From: Thermostichus sp047461615
GTDB lineage: Bacteria > Cyanobacteriota > Cyanobacteriia > Thermostichales > Thermostichaceae
Direction: 5' to 3'
Assembly (NCBI RefSeq): GCF_047461615.1
Contig: NZ_JANSHI010000001.1
Coordinates: forward strand, 1 to 64,000
Length of the DNA stretch: 64,000 nucleotides
The notes below the pieces were generated by a model. That model was given only the letters and a program-made list of their open reading frames with translations. It had not been told where the DNA came from and did no database searches. Position numbers and translations under genes: made by a program. Positions within the stretch are counted from its first letter, which is position 1, and each line of letters starts with the position of its first letter. Positions 52,198-61,413 of this stretch are shown one piece after another.

Positions 52198-52602
52198 CTA
52201 CAGGCTGGCGCTAATGGCCCCAACCGGGCAGGTGGGAATGCACTGTTCGCACATGACGCAGCGGTTGCGCCGGAACTCTAGCTTCCAGTCAGGAGCTGAA
52301 ATCTTCAGGGCTTCGGTAGGGCAGACTCCCGTGCACAAGCCGCAGTCTACACACAAATCCGGGTCAATCTGAATTTCCTTGGTCTGGTCAGCCACCTCGA
52401 TCCCCAGCGACTGCACCCACTCCAGCCCTGCTTCCACTTGGTCGATATCCCCGGAGAGCTCCACCACGAGGGTGCCCACTTCATTGGGACTGACCCTAGC
52501 GCGCAGGATGTTGGCCGCCACGTCGAAGTCTTTGGCCAGGCGGTAGGTAACAGGCACATTCACCAAGTGCCGCGGGAAGATCAACGTTACTCGTTTGCGC
52601 AC
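52198..52602 (-). CDS. NIL-domain 4Fe-4S ferredoxin
   Basis: A 134-residue fusion: a NIL domain (residues about 1-75; TLIFPRHLVNVPVTYRLAKD, GTLVVELSGD) followed by a bacterial-type ferredoxin with two 4Fe-4S motifs, CVDCGLCTGVCP and CVMCEQCIPTCP. NIL domains occur in methionine transporters; fused versions are common in cyanobacteria. Its place 35 bases before ndhL suggests electron delivery near NDH-1, but this is inference. The start is a GTG at 52602. Confidence 0.85.
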   Translation of the reverse strand: MRKRVTLIFPRHLVNVPVTYRLAKDFDVAANILRARVSPNEVGTLVVELSGDIDQVEAGLEWVQSLGIEVADQTKEIQIDPDLCVDCGLCTGVCPTEALKISAPDWKLEFRRNRCVMCEQCIPTCPVGAISASL

Positions 52603-52755
52603 GGAATCTCAGACTGTGGGTTGAGCATTGGCCAGGAAGCCTCGCTTTTCAGTATGGCAAGGCCTCTTCCTGCAGGGGTAGAACCTCTCCGGTTGGAAGC
52701 TCCAAGAGGTACCCCGGAGCCTGCCACAATAGGAGCAGAGCGTTCTTTGAACCCC

Positions 52756-52920
52756 ATGGACTCAGCCCGGCCCCGCCTCAACTCCGAGCACTACCGACAG
52801 ATGTTGGTGCGCGATGGCGAACGGCGCTTCCGCGAGTGGCACACCGCTTTTCTCAACTACCAGCGGCAATTTTTACGCGAGATGGAGCGACTGCGTCTTC
52901 GGTATTCTTCAAATCGCTAG
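52756..52920 (+). CDS. small basic hypothetical protein upstream of mutS2
   Basis: A 54-residue protein (MDSARPRLNSEHYRQML...) that is charged and helical, with FREWHTAFLNYQRQF and REMERLRLRYSSNR. No family recognised. It ends three bases before the mutS2 ATG, so it could be translationally coupled. The start ATG at 52756 lacks a clear ribosome-binding site. Confidence 0.45.
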   Translation: MDSARPRLNSEHYRQMLVRDGERRFREWHTAFLNYQRQFLREMERLRLRYSSNR

Positions 52921-52923
52921 GTA

Positions 52924-55311
52924 ATGCCTACGGCTATCCCTTCGGTCTCTTCTTGCCCCGACTCTTCCCTCCGCCAGGAAACCTTGGAACTGTTGGAGTG
53001 GCCCCGCCTCTGTCAGCAGCTAGCCACTTTTGCGGCTACACCTCTGGGCCGTCGCGCCTGTCTGGAGCTGGATCCCTGGCGTAGCCGCGAGGAGAGCGAG
53101 GCCTACCTTGACCAGACCGAGGAAGCTATACGGCTGGATCGCAGCCAGCCGGGAGGGGTTTCCCTGGAGGGGATCCACAACTTGCTGCCGGCCCTGGAAC
53201 GGGTCGAACGAGGGGGTGTCCTGAGCGGGGAAGAGCTGATCCAGATTGCCACAACCCTGGGAACTGCTCGCCGCCTTCGTCGCCTCATCGATGAGCAGGA
53301 GCACCTACCCCGCCTGCAGGAGTGGGTGAGCAGCCTGCGCACCTACCCTGAGCTGGAGCAGGAGATCTTCCGCTGTCTGGACGAGCACGGCGAGGTGAGA
53401 GATAGCGCCAGCCCAGCCCTTGCCGACCTGCGCCGTCAGCACCGCCTTTTTCGCAGCCAGATCCAGGAACGCCTGCAAGAGGTGATGAGCCAGTGCCCAC
53501 AGGCGCTGCAGGATACCCTGATTGGCCAGCGGCAGGGACGTTTTGTGCTGATGGTGAAGGCCACCCACCGGGATCTCATCCGCGGCCTTGTCCACGACAG
53601 CTCTGCCAGTGGGGCTACCCTCTATGTAGAGCCTTATGCGGTGGTGGAGCTGGGCAACCGCTTGCGAGAAACCGAGGCTCGCCTCCGGGCGGAGGAGGAG
53701 CGAATCTTGGCGGCGCTCTCGGCCCAGGTGGGAGCCGTGGCTGCCGACTTGGAGCACCTGCAAGCGGTGATGGTGAGGCTGGAGGTAGCCCTGGCCCGCG
53801 CCCGCTATAGCCTTTGGTTGGAGGGCAACCGTCCGCAGTTTGTTGCCGGTGGATTGCGCCTGCGCCGGGTTAGACACCCTTTGCTGTGGTGGCAGGCCCG
53901 TCAAGAGGGCAAGGGCCTAGAAGTGGTGCCCATCGATTTCACCCTCCCCGAGTCTATTCGTGCTGTGGTCATCACTGGCCCTAACACCGGTGGCAAAACC
54001 GTTGCCTTGAAGACGCTGGGCCTGTTGGTGCTGATGGCCAAAGCAGGGATCTTCTTGCCAGCTCAAGATCCGCCCCAACTGCCTTGGTTTGACGGGGTCT
54101 ATGCCGACATCGGTGACGAGCAATCGCTGGAGCAAAACCTCTCCACTTTCTCGGGCCACATCCATCGGATTAGCCGCATTGTGCAAGCTCTGCAATCCAG
54201 GCCAGCGCCGGCCCTTGTTCTGCTGGACGAGGTGGGGGCGGGCACGGATCCCACCGAAGGCGCTGCCCTAGCGGCTGGGCTATTGGAGTATCTCTCGGAA
54301 AAGGCCCTGCTGACCCTGGCCACCACCCACTACGGCGAGCTGAAGGCCCTCAAGTACCAGCACCCCGGCTTTGAAAATGCCTCGGTGGAGTTTGACGAGG
54401 CCACCCTGGCTCCTACCTATCGCCTGTTGTGGGGGATCCCGGGCCGCTCCAACGCCTTGACCATTGCCCAGCGGCTGCAGTTGGATCCGGAGATCCTGCG
54501 GCGGGCCCAGCGGCGTCTGCAGGGAGAAAGCCAAGTGGATAAGGTCATCGCTGGGTTGGAAGCGCAGCGGGCTCAATTGGAAGAGCGGGCAGCCCAGGTG
54601 GGATCCCTGCACCAAGAGCTAGAGACCCTCTACCGCCAAATGCAAGAGCGCAGCCGGCGGCTGGCCGAGCGGGAGGCCCAACTGGAATACCAGCAGCGCC
54701 AGGGGCTGGAAACTCTGCTAGCTACTGCCCGCCAAGAAGTGGCTGCCGCCATTCGCAAGCTGCAACAGGGGGACGCTCCTCAACAGGTAGCCGCCCATCT
54801 CGAGCAAATCCGCAAGCGCTACTTGCCGGCGCCTCAACCTGTGGACACGGAGTTTGTGCCGGAGGTGGGGGACCGGGTGCGGCTGCGGGGGCTGGGACAA
54901 ACGGGAGAGGTCATTGCCGTCGAAGGAGAGGTGTATGTGGTGCGCAGCGGCCTCCTCAAGTTCACCGTGCCAAGGGCCCAGTTGGATCCCCTCGATGAAC
55001 ACCAGGCTAAGCAGCGCCAACGCCCCAAGGCTCCACCTCCCCCGCCACCAGCCACCGCCCCCCTTAACCTGCGCACCAGCCACAACACCCTTGATCTAAG
55101 GGGGAAAACCGTGGCTGAGGCCGAGGCTATTCTCGAAGCGCACTTGGCCCAGGCACCTCCTGGTCCCCTTTGGATCGTCCACGGCCACGGCACAGGTCGC
55201 CTCAGGGCGGGTATCCGGGCCTATCTCCAAAATCACCCGCGCGTTCAGAGTTTTGCCGCGGCGGCTCCCCAGGAGGGAGGAAGCGGCGTAACCGTGGCCC
55301 AGTTGCGCTAG
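52924..55311 (+). CDS. mutS2: MutS2 endonuclease/ATPase
   Basis: MutS2 proteins suppress recombination, and in bacteria also help clear stalled ribosomes. The 795-residue protein has the MutS-type ATPase (Walker A ITGPNTGGKTVALKTLGL near residue 351; VLLDEVGAGTDPTEGAAL), a long clamp coiled coil, and the C-terminal Smr nuclease domain (LDLRGKTVAEAEAILE; WIVHGHGTGRLRAGI). It is complete, starting at an ATG. There is no mismatch-recognition domain I, as usual for MutS2. Confidence 0.95.
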   Translation: MPTAIPSVSSCPDSSLRQETLELLEWPRLCQQLATFAATPLGRRACLELDPWRSREESEAYLDQTEEAIRLDRSQPGGVSLEGIHNLLPALERVERGGVLSGEELIQIATTLGTARRLRRLIDEQEHLPRLQEWVSSLRTYPELEQEIFRCLDEHGEVRDSASPALADLRRQHRLFRSQIQERLQEVMSQCPQALQDTLIGQRQGRFVLMVKATHRDLIRGLVHDSSASGATLYVEPYAVVELGNRLRETEARLRAEEERILAALSAQVGAVAADLEHLQAVMVRLEVALARARYSLWLEGNRPQFVAGGLRLRRVRHPLLWWQARQEGKGLEVVPIDFTLPESIRAVVITGPNTGGKTVALKTLGLLVLMAKAGIFLPAQDPPQLPWFDGVYADIGDEQSLEQNLSTFSGHIHRISRIVQALQSRPAPALVLLDEVGAGTDPTEGAALAAGLLEYLSEKALLTLATTHYGELKALKYQHPGFENASVEFDEATLAPTYRLLWGIPGRSNALTIAQRLQLDPEILRRAQRRLQGESQVDKVIAGLEAQRAQLEERAAQVGSLHQELETLYRQMQERSRRLAEREAQLEYQQRQGLETLLATARQEVAAAIRKLQQGDAPQQVAAHLEQIRKRYLPAPQPVDTEFVPEVGDRVRLRGLGQTGEVIAVEGEVYVVRSGLLKFTVPRAQLDPLDEHQAKQRQRPKAPPPPPPATAPLNLRTSHNTLDLRGKTVAEAEAILEAHLAQAPPGPLWIVHGHGTGRLRAGIRAYLQNHPRVQSFAAAAPQEGGSGVTVAQLR

Positions 55312-55752
55312 CAAGGAGCAGGGGGATCCCCCAAGCCTCTAGCGGAGCTCGATACTCCCAGGCCTTTGCTTATCAACGGAATCTTCCCCTGCCCCCCAAA
55401 ACGGCTACCCTCAGAGCAGCTAGGCGAACTCTCAGCTCCTGGAGCAACCTCAGAACAAAAGGTTACAAAGGGGATAAAGGTAAGCCCTGTTGCCCCAGAA
55501 GTAGCAGCTCTGGGGAAAGCTTAGGGCGAACCCAACGCCTCTGTCGGTATTTTGCAGCTTTCCTTGCCAGGCAGTCCACCCCAGCGAGGTTAATTAAATT
55601 GTCAAAAAGTCAAAAATTATCAATTCATCAATACGAAGCGTTAGGTAGACTAAAGGTTCATTTAGATTGGTATCTCAGTCCTCAACAGGAATCTACCGGT
55701 TGCTTGGCAGTCTGCTTTGAGATACGGGTTAACTAGATTCTTTTGAGCGGCC
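55312..55752. other. 441-base intergenic region upstream of hrcA
   Basis: No gene was found. The region has a perfect 7-bp hairpin CCCCAGA/TCTGGGG (55493-55515), possibly ending mutS2 transcription but without a T run. About 55590-55690 is markedly A+T-rich and probably holds the hrcA promoter. No CIRCE (TTAGCACTC-N9-GAGTGCTAA) is present. Confidence 0.5.
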
Positions 55753-56910
55753 ATGAAACTTGAACTGACTCCCCGCCAGCGGAAGATTCTCTGGGCGACA
55801 GTGCGCAGCTACATTGCAACGGCTGAACCTGTCGGTTCCAAGACTTTGGCTCAGTCGTATAACTTTGGGGTAAGCACAGCCACCATTCGCAACGACTTAG
55901 CCACTCTTGAGCAGGCGGGGTTGCTGTTCCAGCCCCACACCTCTGCCGGTCGGATCCCTTCCGACTTTGGCTATCGGGTTTATGTCAACGATTTGTTGAC
56001 CTCCGTCGGCATGGAGGGGATCCCCGACGACGCTCCCCAGCCAGAGCCCCACCCTGCGCTGCAGCGGCTGTTGGATCAGGTTAGTCGCGAGCTGGGAGAC
56101 GACCTCGACAGTTTCCTCCAGAGGGTGGCGCAGCTTCTGGCCCACGTGAGCGGCTGCATTGCCCTCATCACCCCACCTCAGGGGCCCCTTGTAGCCATTC
56201 ACCACGTGCAGCTGCTGTCGGTAGGGCCGGGACGGGTGATGGTGGTGGTGGTTACCGATTCCTACCAAGCCCATTCAGCCCTGGTCAGCCCACCGGCATG
56301 GCCCGACAGCCGCTATGAGGATTTGGAAGACGAGCTGCAGCTACTGAGCAACTTTCTCACCCTCAAGCTGCGGGGCAAGACTTTTGCCGAGCTGCAGGAT
56401 CTGAGCTGGCTAAAGCTGGACGAAGAGTTTCGCGCCTACAGCCAGTGGCTGCAGCAACTGCTGCGCTCAGTGGTCCAGCGCTACCTGCGGCCCTCTTTGG
56501 GGCCTGTGTTTAGCGCAGGCATGACAGAGCTGATGCGGCAGCCAGAGTTTTCTCAGACCCAACGGGTGCAAGCGGTGGCCCAGTTGATTGAGGCGGGATC
56601 CGAGCAACTGCAAGGGATGATTGGGCTCTATACTACCAGCCCCCCAGATGGCCAGATCTCTAGCGAGGCTACTCCTTCTGCCCCGCCCTCCTCTGGCGAT
56701 CCCTTCCACACCATCCCCGTGGTCATCTACATTGGCAGCGAGAATCCGCTAGAGTCTCTGCGCCACTGCACGGTTATCGCCTCAGTCTACCGCCGTCGCT
56801 CGGCGCCGCTGGGGACGGTTACCGTGCTGGGGCCAACGCGGATGGCCTACGAGCGGAGCATTGCGGCAGTGCAGACGGTGGCCTCCCATCTCACGCGGGC
56901 TCTGGCCTAG
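55753..56910 (+). CDS. hrcA: heat-inducible transcription repressor HrcA
   Basis: HrcA represses groE and dnaK heat-shock genes by binding CIRCE. The 385-residue protein has the N-terminal winged-helix (TPRQRKILWATVRSYIAT, STATIRNDLATLEQAGL) and the long GAF-like dimerisation part with LSVGPGRVMVVVV. It is complete, starting with ATG. In many cyanobacteria hrcA is next to groE or dnaK; here it is alone and no CIRCE is seen upstream, so self-regulation is unlikely or differs. tilS follows by 38 bases. Confidence 0.93.
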   Translation: MKLELTPRQRKILWATVRSYIATAEPVGSKTLAQSYNFGVSTATIRNDLATLEQAGLLFQPHTSAGRIPSDFGYRVYVNDLLTSVGMEGIPDDAPQPEPHPALQRLLDQVSRELGDDLDSFLQRVAQLLAHVSGCIALITPPQGPLVAIHHVQLLSVGPGRVMVVVVTDSYQAHSALVSPPAWPDSRYEDLEDELQLLSNFLTLKLRGKTFAELQDLSWLKLDEEFRAYSQWLQQLLRSVVQRYLRPSLGPVFSAGMTELMRQPEFSQTQRVQAVAQLIEAGSEQLQGMIGLYTTSPPDGQISSEATPSAPPSSGDPFHTIPVVIYIGSENPLESLRHCTVIASVYRRRSAPLGTVTVLGPTRMAYERSIAAVQTVASHLTRALA

Positions 56911-56948
56911 GAAGTCTAGGTGCAAGTTCCCAAGAGCAATCGCCCACC

Positions 56949-57944
56949 GTGGCCAGACTCTCCCCTCTTCACCTACGCGTTCAGTGTGCCATCCGCGAGC
57001 GGCAACTGCTGCGCCCCGGCCAGCGGCTGCTAGTGGCCTTTTCCGGCGGGCAAGATTCTTTCTGTCTGCTCCAGATCCTGCGCGATCTGCAGCGGCGCTG
57101 GAACTGGCAGATCTTTGTCCTGCACTGTAACCACCGCTGGTCGGAGGATGAAACGGCGTGTGCTTGCTTCTTGCAAGAGTGGCTGCAGCAGCAGGGCCTG
57201 CCTCATGCCATTGAAACTGCCGATCCCATCCGCTGGGATGAGGCGGGGGCCCGAGTTTGGCGCTACCAACAGCTGGACAAATGGGCGCGCACCTGGAATT
57301 GCGAGGCAGTGGTTACGGGACACACCGCCAGTGACCGCGCGGAGACGTTCTTGTGGAACCTGCTGCGGGGCACAGGGGCAGCTGGGCTAGCTAGTCTGGA
57401 TTGGCGGCGGCGTTTGGACGAGCGGGATCCCTTCTCCGCCTGGCTGGTGCGGCCTCTCCTAGGCCTTTTCCGGTGGGAAACAGAGGAGTTTTGCCGGCAG
57501 TACCAGCTGCCGGTCTGGCCGGATCGCAGCAATCAAGATTTGGCGCACGGACGCAACCGGCTCCGCCTGGAGGTGATACCCTATCTCAAGCGGCACCTCA
57601 ATCCCCAGGTGGAAAAAGCCCTGAACCGGGCCGCCATCTTGTTACAAGCAGAACATGAACTGGTGGTAGCCCAAGCCGCCCAGCTATGGCCGCAGGTGTA
57701 TGAGCCGGCCCTGCCGGGGTTGCGGCGGGATCCCTTGCGAGCTGCTCCCCTTGCGCTGCAGCGGCAAGTCCTGTTTCAGTTCTTGTCCTTGCTGCTCCCC
57801 CATCACCCCACCTTTGAGCAGGTGGAAGCCGGGGTTCGGCTCCTCAAAGCAGGTCGCCGCAGCCGCAGCCCCGACTACCCCGGCGGTGGCTGGCTGGAGG
57901 TGAAGGAGGAGTACTTGGCTTGGGTTTCTCGCCCTTGCGCTTAA
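56949..57944 (+). CDS. tilS: tRNA(Ile)-lysidine synthase TilS
   Basis: TilS changes the wobble C of tRNA-Ile (CAU) to lysidine, so that it reads AUA instead of AUG. The 331-residue protein has the PP-loop VAFSGGQDSFCLL, the HCNHRWSEDE motif, TGHTASDRAETFLWNLLRG and DRSNQDLAHGRNRLR. It starts at a GTG. It is shorter than E. coli TilS because the C-terminal extra domains are largely absent, as is usual in cyanobacteria. The stop lies eight bases before the convergent trpE end. Confidence 0.94.
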   Translation: MARLSPLHLRVQCAIRERQLLRPGQRLLVAFSGGQDSFCLLQILRDLQRRWNWQIFVLHCNHRWSEDETACACFLQEWLQQQGLPHAIETADPIRWDEAGARVWRYQQLDKWARTWNCEAVVTGHTASDRAETFLWNLLRGTGAAGLASLDWRRRLDERDPFSAWLVRPLLGLFRWETEEFCRQYQLPVWPDRSNQDLAHGRNRLRLEVIPYLKRHLNPQVEKALNRAAILLQAEHELVVAQAAQLWPQVYEPALPGLRRDPLRAAPLALQRQVLFQFLSLLLPHHPTFEQVEAGVRLLKAGRRSRSPDYPGGGWLEVKEEYLAWVSRPCA

Positions 57945-57952
57945 CAGCAGCG

Positions 57953-59470
57953 CTAAAGCGGCCCTGCGCCACCCTGGCTTTCCTGCAAACTGGCTACAGC
58001 CATGAGCATGCCCCGCGCTTTGTTCAAACATTCTTGGTACTCCCGCTCCGGCTCCGAGTCGGCCACGATGCCCGCCCCCGCCTGCACACTCACCTGGCCG
58101 CGGTGAACCAGGAGGGTGCGGATGGTGATGGCGGTGTTCAGTTGGCCGGCAAAGTCGTAGTAGCCGTAGGCGCCAGCGTAGGGGCCGCGGCGGCACCCTT
58201 CCAGTTCGTGGATAATCTGCATGGCGCGGATCTTAGGAGCGCCGGTAACCGTGCCCGCAGGAAAGGTGGCCCGCAGCAGATCCCAGGCGCTGTAGTGGGG
58301 ATCCAACTGCCCCACCACGTTGCTGACAATGTGCATCACGTGGCTGTAGCGCTCAATCTGCATTAGGTCGTCCACCTGCACGGATCCCAGGCGGCAGACC
58401 CGGCCTAGGTCGTTGCGGGCCAAGTCCACCAGCATCACATGTTCCGCCCGCTCCTTGGGATCCGCCAACAGCTCCTGCTCCAACTGGCGGTCTTCGGCAG
58501 GGGTAGCGCCGCGAGGGCGGGTGCCGGCAATGGGACGAACGGTGGCAAGGCGCTCTTCCCCAACGCGGCTGAGCTTGACCATCACCTCTGGGCTGGAGCC
58601 GACAAGGCAAAGATCGCCAAACTGCAGAAATGCCATGTAGGGAGAGGGGTTAATGAGCCGCAGGGAGCGATAAAGCCGGAAGGGATCGCCGGCAAAGGGA
58701 GTGGTGAAGCGCTGCGAGAGCACAACCTGAAAGATCTCGCCGGCGCGGATGTATTCTTTGGCCCGCTCCACGGCCTGGCAGTAGGCGTCGCGGCTGAGCG
58801 TGCTGGGAGGGATCTGATCCGGCAAGTGGGGCTTCCAGTTGAGGCTGAGGTGGGATAGCGCCAGGGGGGCGCTGAGCTGCTGCACCAACTTTTCCACCCG
58901 CTGGCAGGCTTGGGCGTAGGCCTGCTCCGCTGGCTGCTGGCGCGTGTCGGCAAAGGCCACCACCCAGATCTTGCGCTTGACCTGGTCGAAGATGAGGATG
59001 CTGTCCACCTGCATCAGGATGGCGTCGGGAGGATCCCCCGGCTGCAGGGGATAGATGGGCACCTTGGGCTCAATCCAGCGGATGAGCTCATAGCCCCAGT
59101 AGCCAAAGAGCCCGCCAATGCTGCTGGGCAACTCCGGCAGGTGCACCGGCTCATAGGGCTCTAGGCAGCGGGCCAAGATGGCAAAGGGATCCCCCCGATG
59201 CTGCTCCCGATGCCCATCGCGGTGGATTTGCCAAGCCTGATCCCCGCGCACCTCCAGCACCCACTGGGGATCGCAGCCGAGGAAGCTGTAGCGGGCCACC
59301 TGTTCCCCTCCCTCCACGGATTCCAGCAGAAAGTTGTAGGGCTGCCCGGCGCAGACGCGGTACCAGGCAGAGACAGGCGTTTCCAAATCCGCCACCCATT
59401 CCTGGTACACCGGGATGAAGTTGCCCTGACCCGTGAGGGCAAGAAACTCTTTCAGGGGAGGGTAAATCAT
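57953..59470 (-). CDS. trpE: anthranilate synthase component I (TrpE)
   Basis: TrpE makes anthranilate from chorismate in the first step of tryptophan synthesis, using ammonia from its glutaminase partner. The 505-residue protein has LLESVEGGEQVARYSFLG, the inhibitor-binding tryptophan region typical of TrpE, and the chorismate-binding motif at the C-terminus (TFPAGTVTGAPKIRAMQII). The start is the ATG at 59470, although the frame continues upstream. No trpG is nearby. It could be a TrpE-like ADC synthase, but TrpE is favoured by the N-terminal match. Confidence 0.9.
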   Translation of the reverse strand: MIYPPLKEFLALTGQGNFIPVYQEWVADLETPVSAWYRVCAGQPYNFLLESVEGGEQVARYSFLGCDPQWVLEVRGDQAWQIHRDGHREQHRGDPFAILARCLEPYEPVHLPELPSSIGGLFGYWGYELIRWIEPKVPIYPLQPGDPPDAILMQVDSILIFDQVKRKIWVVAFADTRQQPAEQAYAQACQRVEKLVQQLSAPLALSHLSLNWKPHLPDQIPPSTLSRDAYCQAVERAKEYIRAGEIFQVVLSQRFTTPFAGDPFRLYRSLRLINPSPYMAFLQFGDLCLVGSSPEVMVKLSRVGEERLATVRPIAGTRPRGATPAEDRQLEQELLADPKERAEHVMLVDLARNDLGRVCRLGSVQVDDLMQIERYSHVMHIVSNVVGQLDPHYSAWDLLRATFPAGTVTGAPKIRAMQIIHELEGCRRGPYAGAYGYYDFAGQLNTAITIRTLLVHRGQVSVQAGAGIVADSEPEREYQECLNKARGMLMAVASLQESQGGAGPL

Positions 59471-59583
59471 GGCTTGCCAGGTGGGATCCCTGCTTTCCCC
59501 GACTGTATCCCACAGTGGATCCCTGGCAACAGGGCCGGAAACCACTAAGCTAGGAGCGGCTCTACTCTTGGGAAATCTTGGCC

Positions 59584-60153
59584 ATGCAAATCCCATCGCA
59601 AGTCCTCCGCGAGCGCCTGCGCTTTCAGGGCCACAAGTACACCTTCGTCAGCCAGCGTCTGCGCTTTCCCAACGGCACAGAGGGGGAGCGGGAGTACCTC
59701 ATCCACCCCGGGGGCGTGGTGGCTGTGCCAGTGACTGCCGAGGGCAAGTTTGTCTGCATTCGCCAGTATCGCTTTGCCGTCGCCTCCTACCTTTATGAAT
59801 TTCCAGCGGGTACGGTCGAGCCGGGAGAACATCCGGACGAAACCATTCGCCGCGAGCTGGAGGAAGAAACCGGTCTGCGGGCCCACCGCTGGGATTCACT
59901 TGGCCAGTTTTATCTCTGCCCCGGCTATTCCAGCGAGATTATGTACGCCTATCTGGCGCGGGATCTGGAAGTGCTGGACTCTCCTCCGGCAAGGGATGAA
60001 GACGAAGACATTACTGTTGTCGAGTTTTCCCCGGCTGAACTTACAGAGAAAGCTCGTTTTGGCCTCGATTTGGACAGCAAATCCATTGCCTGCTTTTGGC
60101 GGGCTCAGCTGTTTTTGGCCTCGGAAAAGGGGGTCAGTGCCGCTGGGAGCTAA
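59584..60153 (+). CDS. NUDIX hydrolase (ADP-ribose pyrophosphatase type)
   Basis: A 189-residue NUDIX protein. The Nudix box runs GTVEPGEHPDETIRREL and EEETGL, fitting Gx5Ex7REUxEExGU exactly. A later Pro-rich ending LYEFPAGTVEPGE precedes it, as in ADP-ribose pyrophosphatases. The start is the ATG at 59584; a TTG two codons earlier is in frame. It is divergent from trpE and converges on the glucokinase gene. Confidence 0.9.
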   Translation: MQIPSQVLRERLRFQGHKYTFVSQRLRFPNGTEGEREYLIHPGGVVAVPVTAEGKFVCIRQYRFAVASYLYEFPAGTVEPGEHPDETIRRELEEETGLRAHRWDSLGQFYLCPGYSSEIMYAYLARDLEVLDSPPARDEDEDITVVEFSPAELTEKARFGLDLDSKSIACFWRAQLFLASEKGVSAAGS

Positions 60154-60176
60154 TCCCCCGCAGCGAAAGAGGAGGA

Positions 60177-61211
60177 CTACAGCAAGGTGGCAGCATGGCG
60201 GGCGGCCCCCCTCAAACCCACCTGCTCGTTAAGCACCACCTGCACCGACAGCTGTTCCAACAGCGGCCGCATTCGCCCTTTGTCCAAAAACGCCGCTAGA
60301 AACTCCCCCTGGCGCAACAGGGGCAAGAGCTTGGGGGCAATCCCACCGGCAAGGAACAGCCCACCCCGGGGCAATAGGTGCAGGGCAAAATTGCCAACAG
60401 CCGCTCCGTAGAGGCTAACGAACAGCCGCAAACACTCCATAGCTAGAGGATCCCCTCCCTCGAGGGCGGCATGAGCAATTTGGGCGGCTGGATCAATCCC
60501 ACTGGCTCCTCTTTCCCAGGCGGCAACCTGGGCTAACCCTTGCTCCTCTCCCTGAGCCCGGCGACTATCCCGCAAAAACTGGTAGATAGCTACGATCCCC
60601 TGGCCGGAGACCACCCGCTCGGTGGAGACACGCCCGTATCGCTGTTGCAAATACTGCAGCAGCTCCCATTCCAGAGGAGTGCGCGGGGGAAAATCCACAT
60701 GGCCTCCCTCGCTGGGATAGACCTGGTAGCCGCCTTCTCCCCAGGTGAGGTAAGCCTGCCCCAGCCCCGTGCCCGCCCCTATGACGCCAATGGGTGCCCG
60801 CGGCTGCCGCTCCCCCGCTTGCAGAGTCTCCAGCTCCGCATCGTGCAGGGCTAGCACGCCATAGCCTACGGCGCTGAAGTCGTTGATCAAGGCCAGGCGC
60901 GGGATCCCCAGTTCTGCCGTCAACTGGCTTGAGTGCAAGCTCCAGGACAGGTTGGTGATTTTGGCCCTTTGTCCGCCGCTTTTCTCCTCCACCACTGGGC
61001 CGGCCACGGCAAAACAAGCAGCAGCCGGCTGCGGATCCCACCCCAGCTCCTGCCGAGCTTGGGCCAGAAACTCCTGCACCAGGGGGGTGAGGCTGGAGTA
61101 ATTTTGGCTGGCGTAGCGGCGGCTGTAGAGGCTGTGCTCGGGATCCTCGGCCTTGACCAGACTGAGGCTGGTCTTGGTGCCCCCAACATCTCCGGCCAGC
61201 AGCAACTCCAT
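60177..61211 (-). CDS. glk: glucokinase
   Basis: Glk phosphorylates glucose with ATP, the entry of free glucose into glycolysis or the oxidative pentose phosphate pathway. The 344-residue protein begins MELLLAGDVGGTKTSL (ATP phosphate-1 motif). It has ALINDFSAVGYGVLAL with the catalytic Asp, GVIGAGTGLGQAYL, and the ending LFLAGGIAPKLLPLL. The start is the ATG at 61211, preceded by GGAGAAGG; the frame continues upstream without conserved sequence. Confidence 0.94.
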   Translation of the reverse strand: MELLLAGDVGGTKTSLSLVKAEDPEHSLYSRRYASQNYSSLTPLVQEFLAQARQELGWDPQPAAACFAVAGPVVEEKSGGQRAKITNLSWSLHSSQLTAELGIPRLALINDFSAVGYGVLALHDAELETLQAGERQPRAPIGVIGAGTGLGQAYLTWGEGGYQVYPSEGGHVDFPPRTPLEWELLQYLQQRYGRVSTERVVSGQGIVAIYQFLRDSRRAQGEEQGLAQVAAWERGASGIDPAAQIAHAALEGGDPLAMECLRLFVSLYGAAVGNFALHLLPRGGLFLAGGIAPKLLPLLRQGEFLAAFLDKGRMRPLLEQLSVQVVLNEQVGLRGAARHAATLL

Positions 61212-61413
61212 GGGGCCTTCTCCGAGCAGCGCACCCATTCCACCCTGCCATTTTCGGCAGGGCTCTGGCAATGGACGTCGGAATCCAGAGGTGGGAAGGT
61301 CTCTTGCCCATGCCAGGGTTACCCCGAGCTGGTTGGCGGAACCGGGGCTGGCTGCGTTGGGAGCCGCTCTGGCCCATGCTGAATTGGCGGCAACGCTTTG
61401 CCCGCCCTGGCAC

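Noticed and set aside
55170..55736. Open frame running from the end of mutS2 into the hrcA upstream region
   Set aside because: It covers the Smr domain in a wrong frame and then an AT-rich intergenic stretch, with no protein-like pattern.
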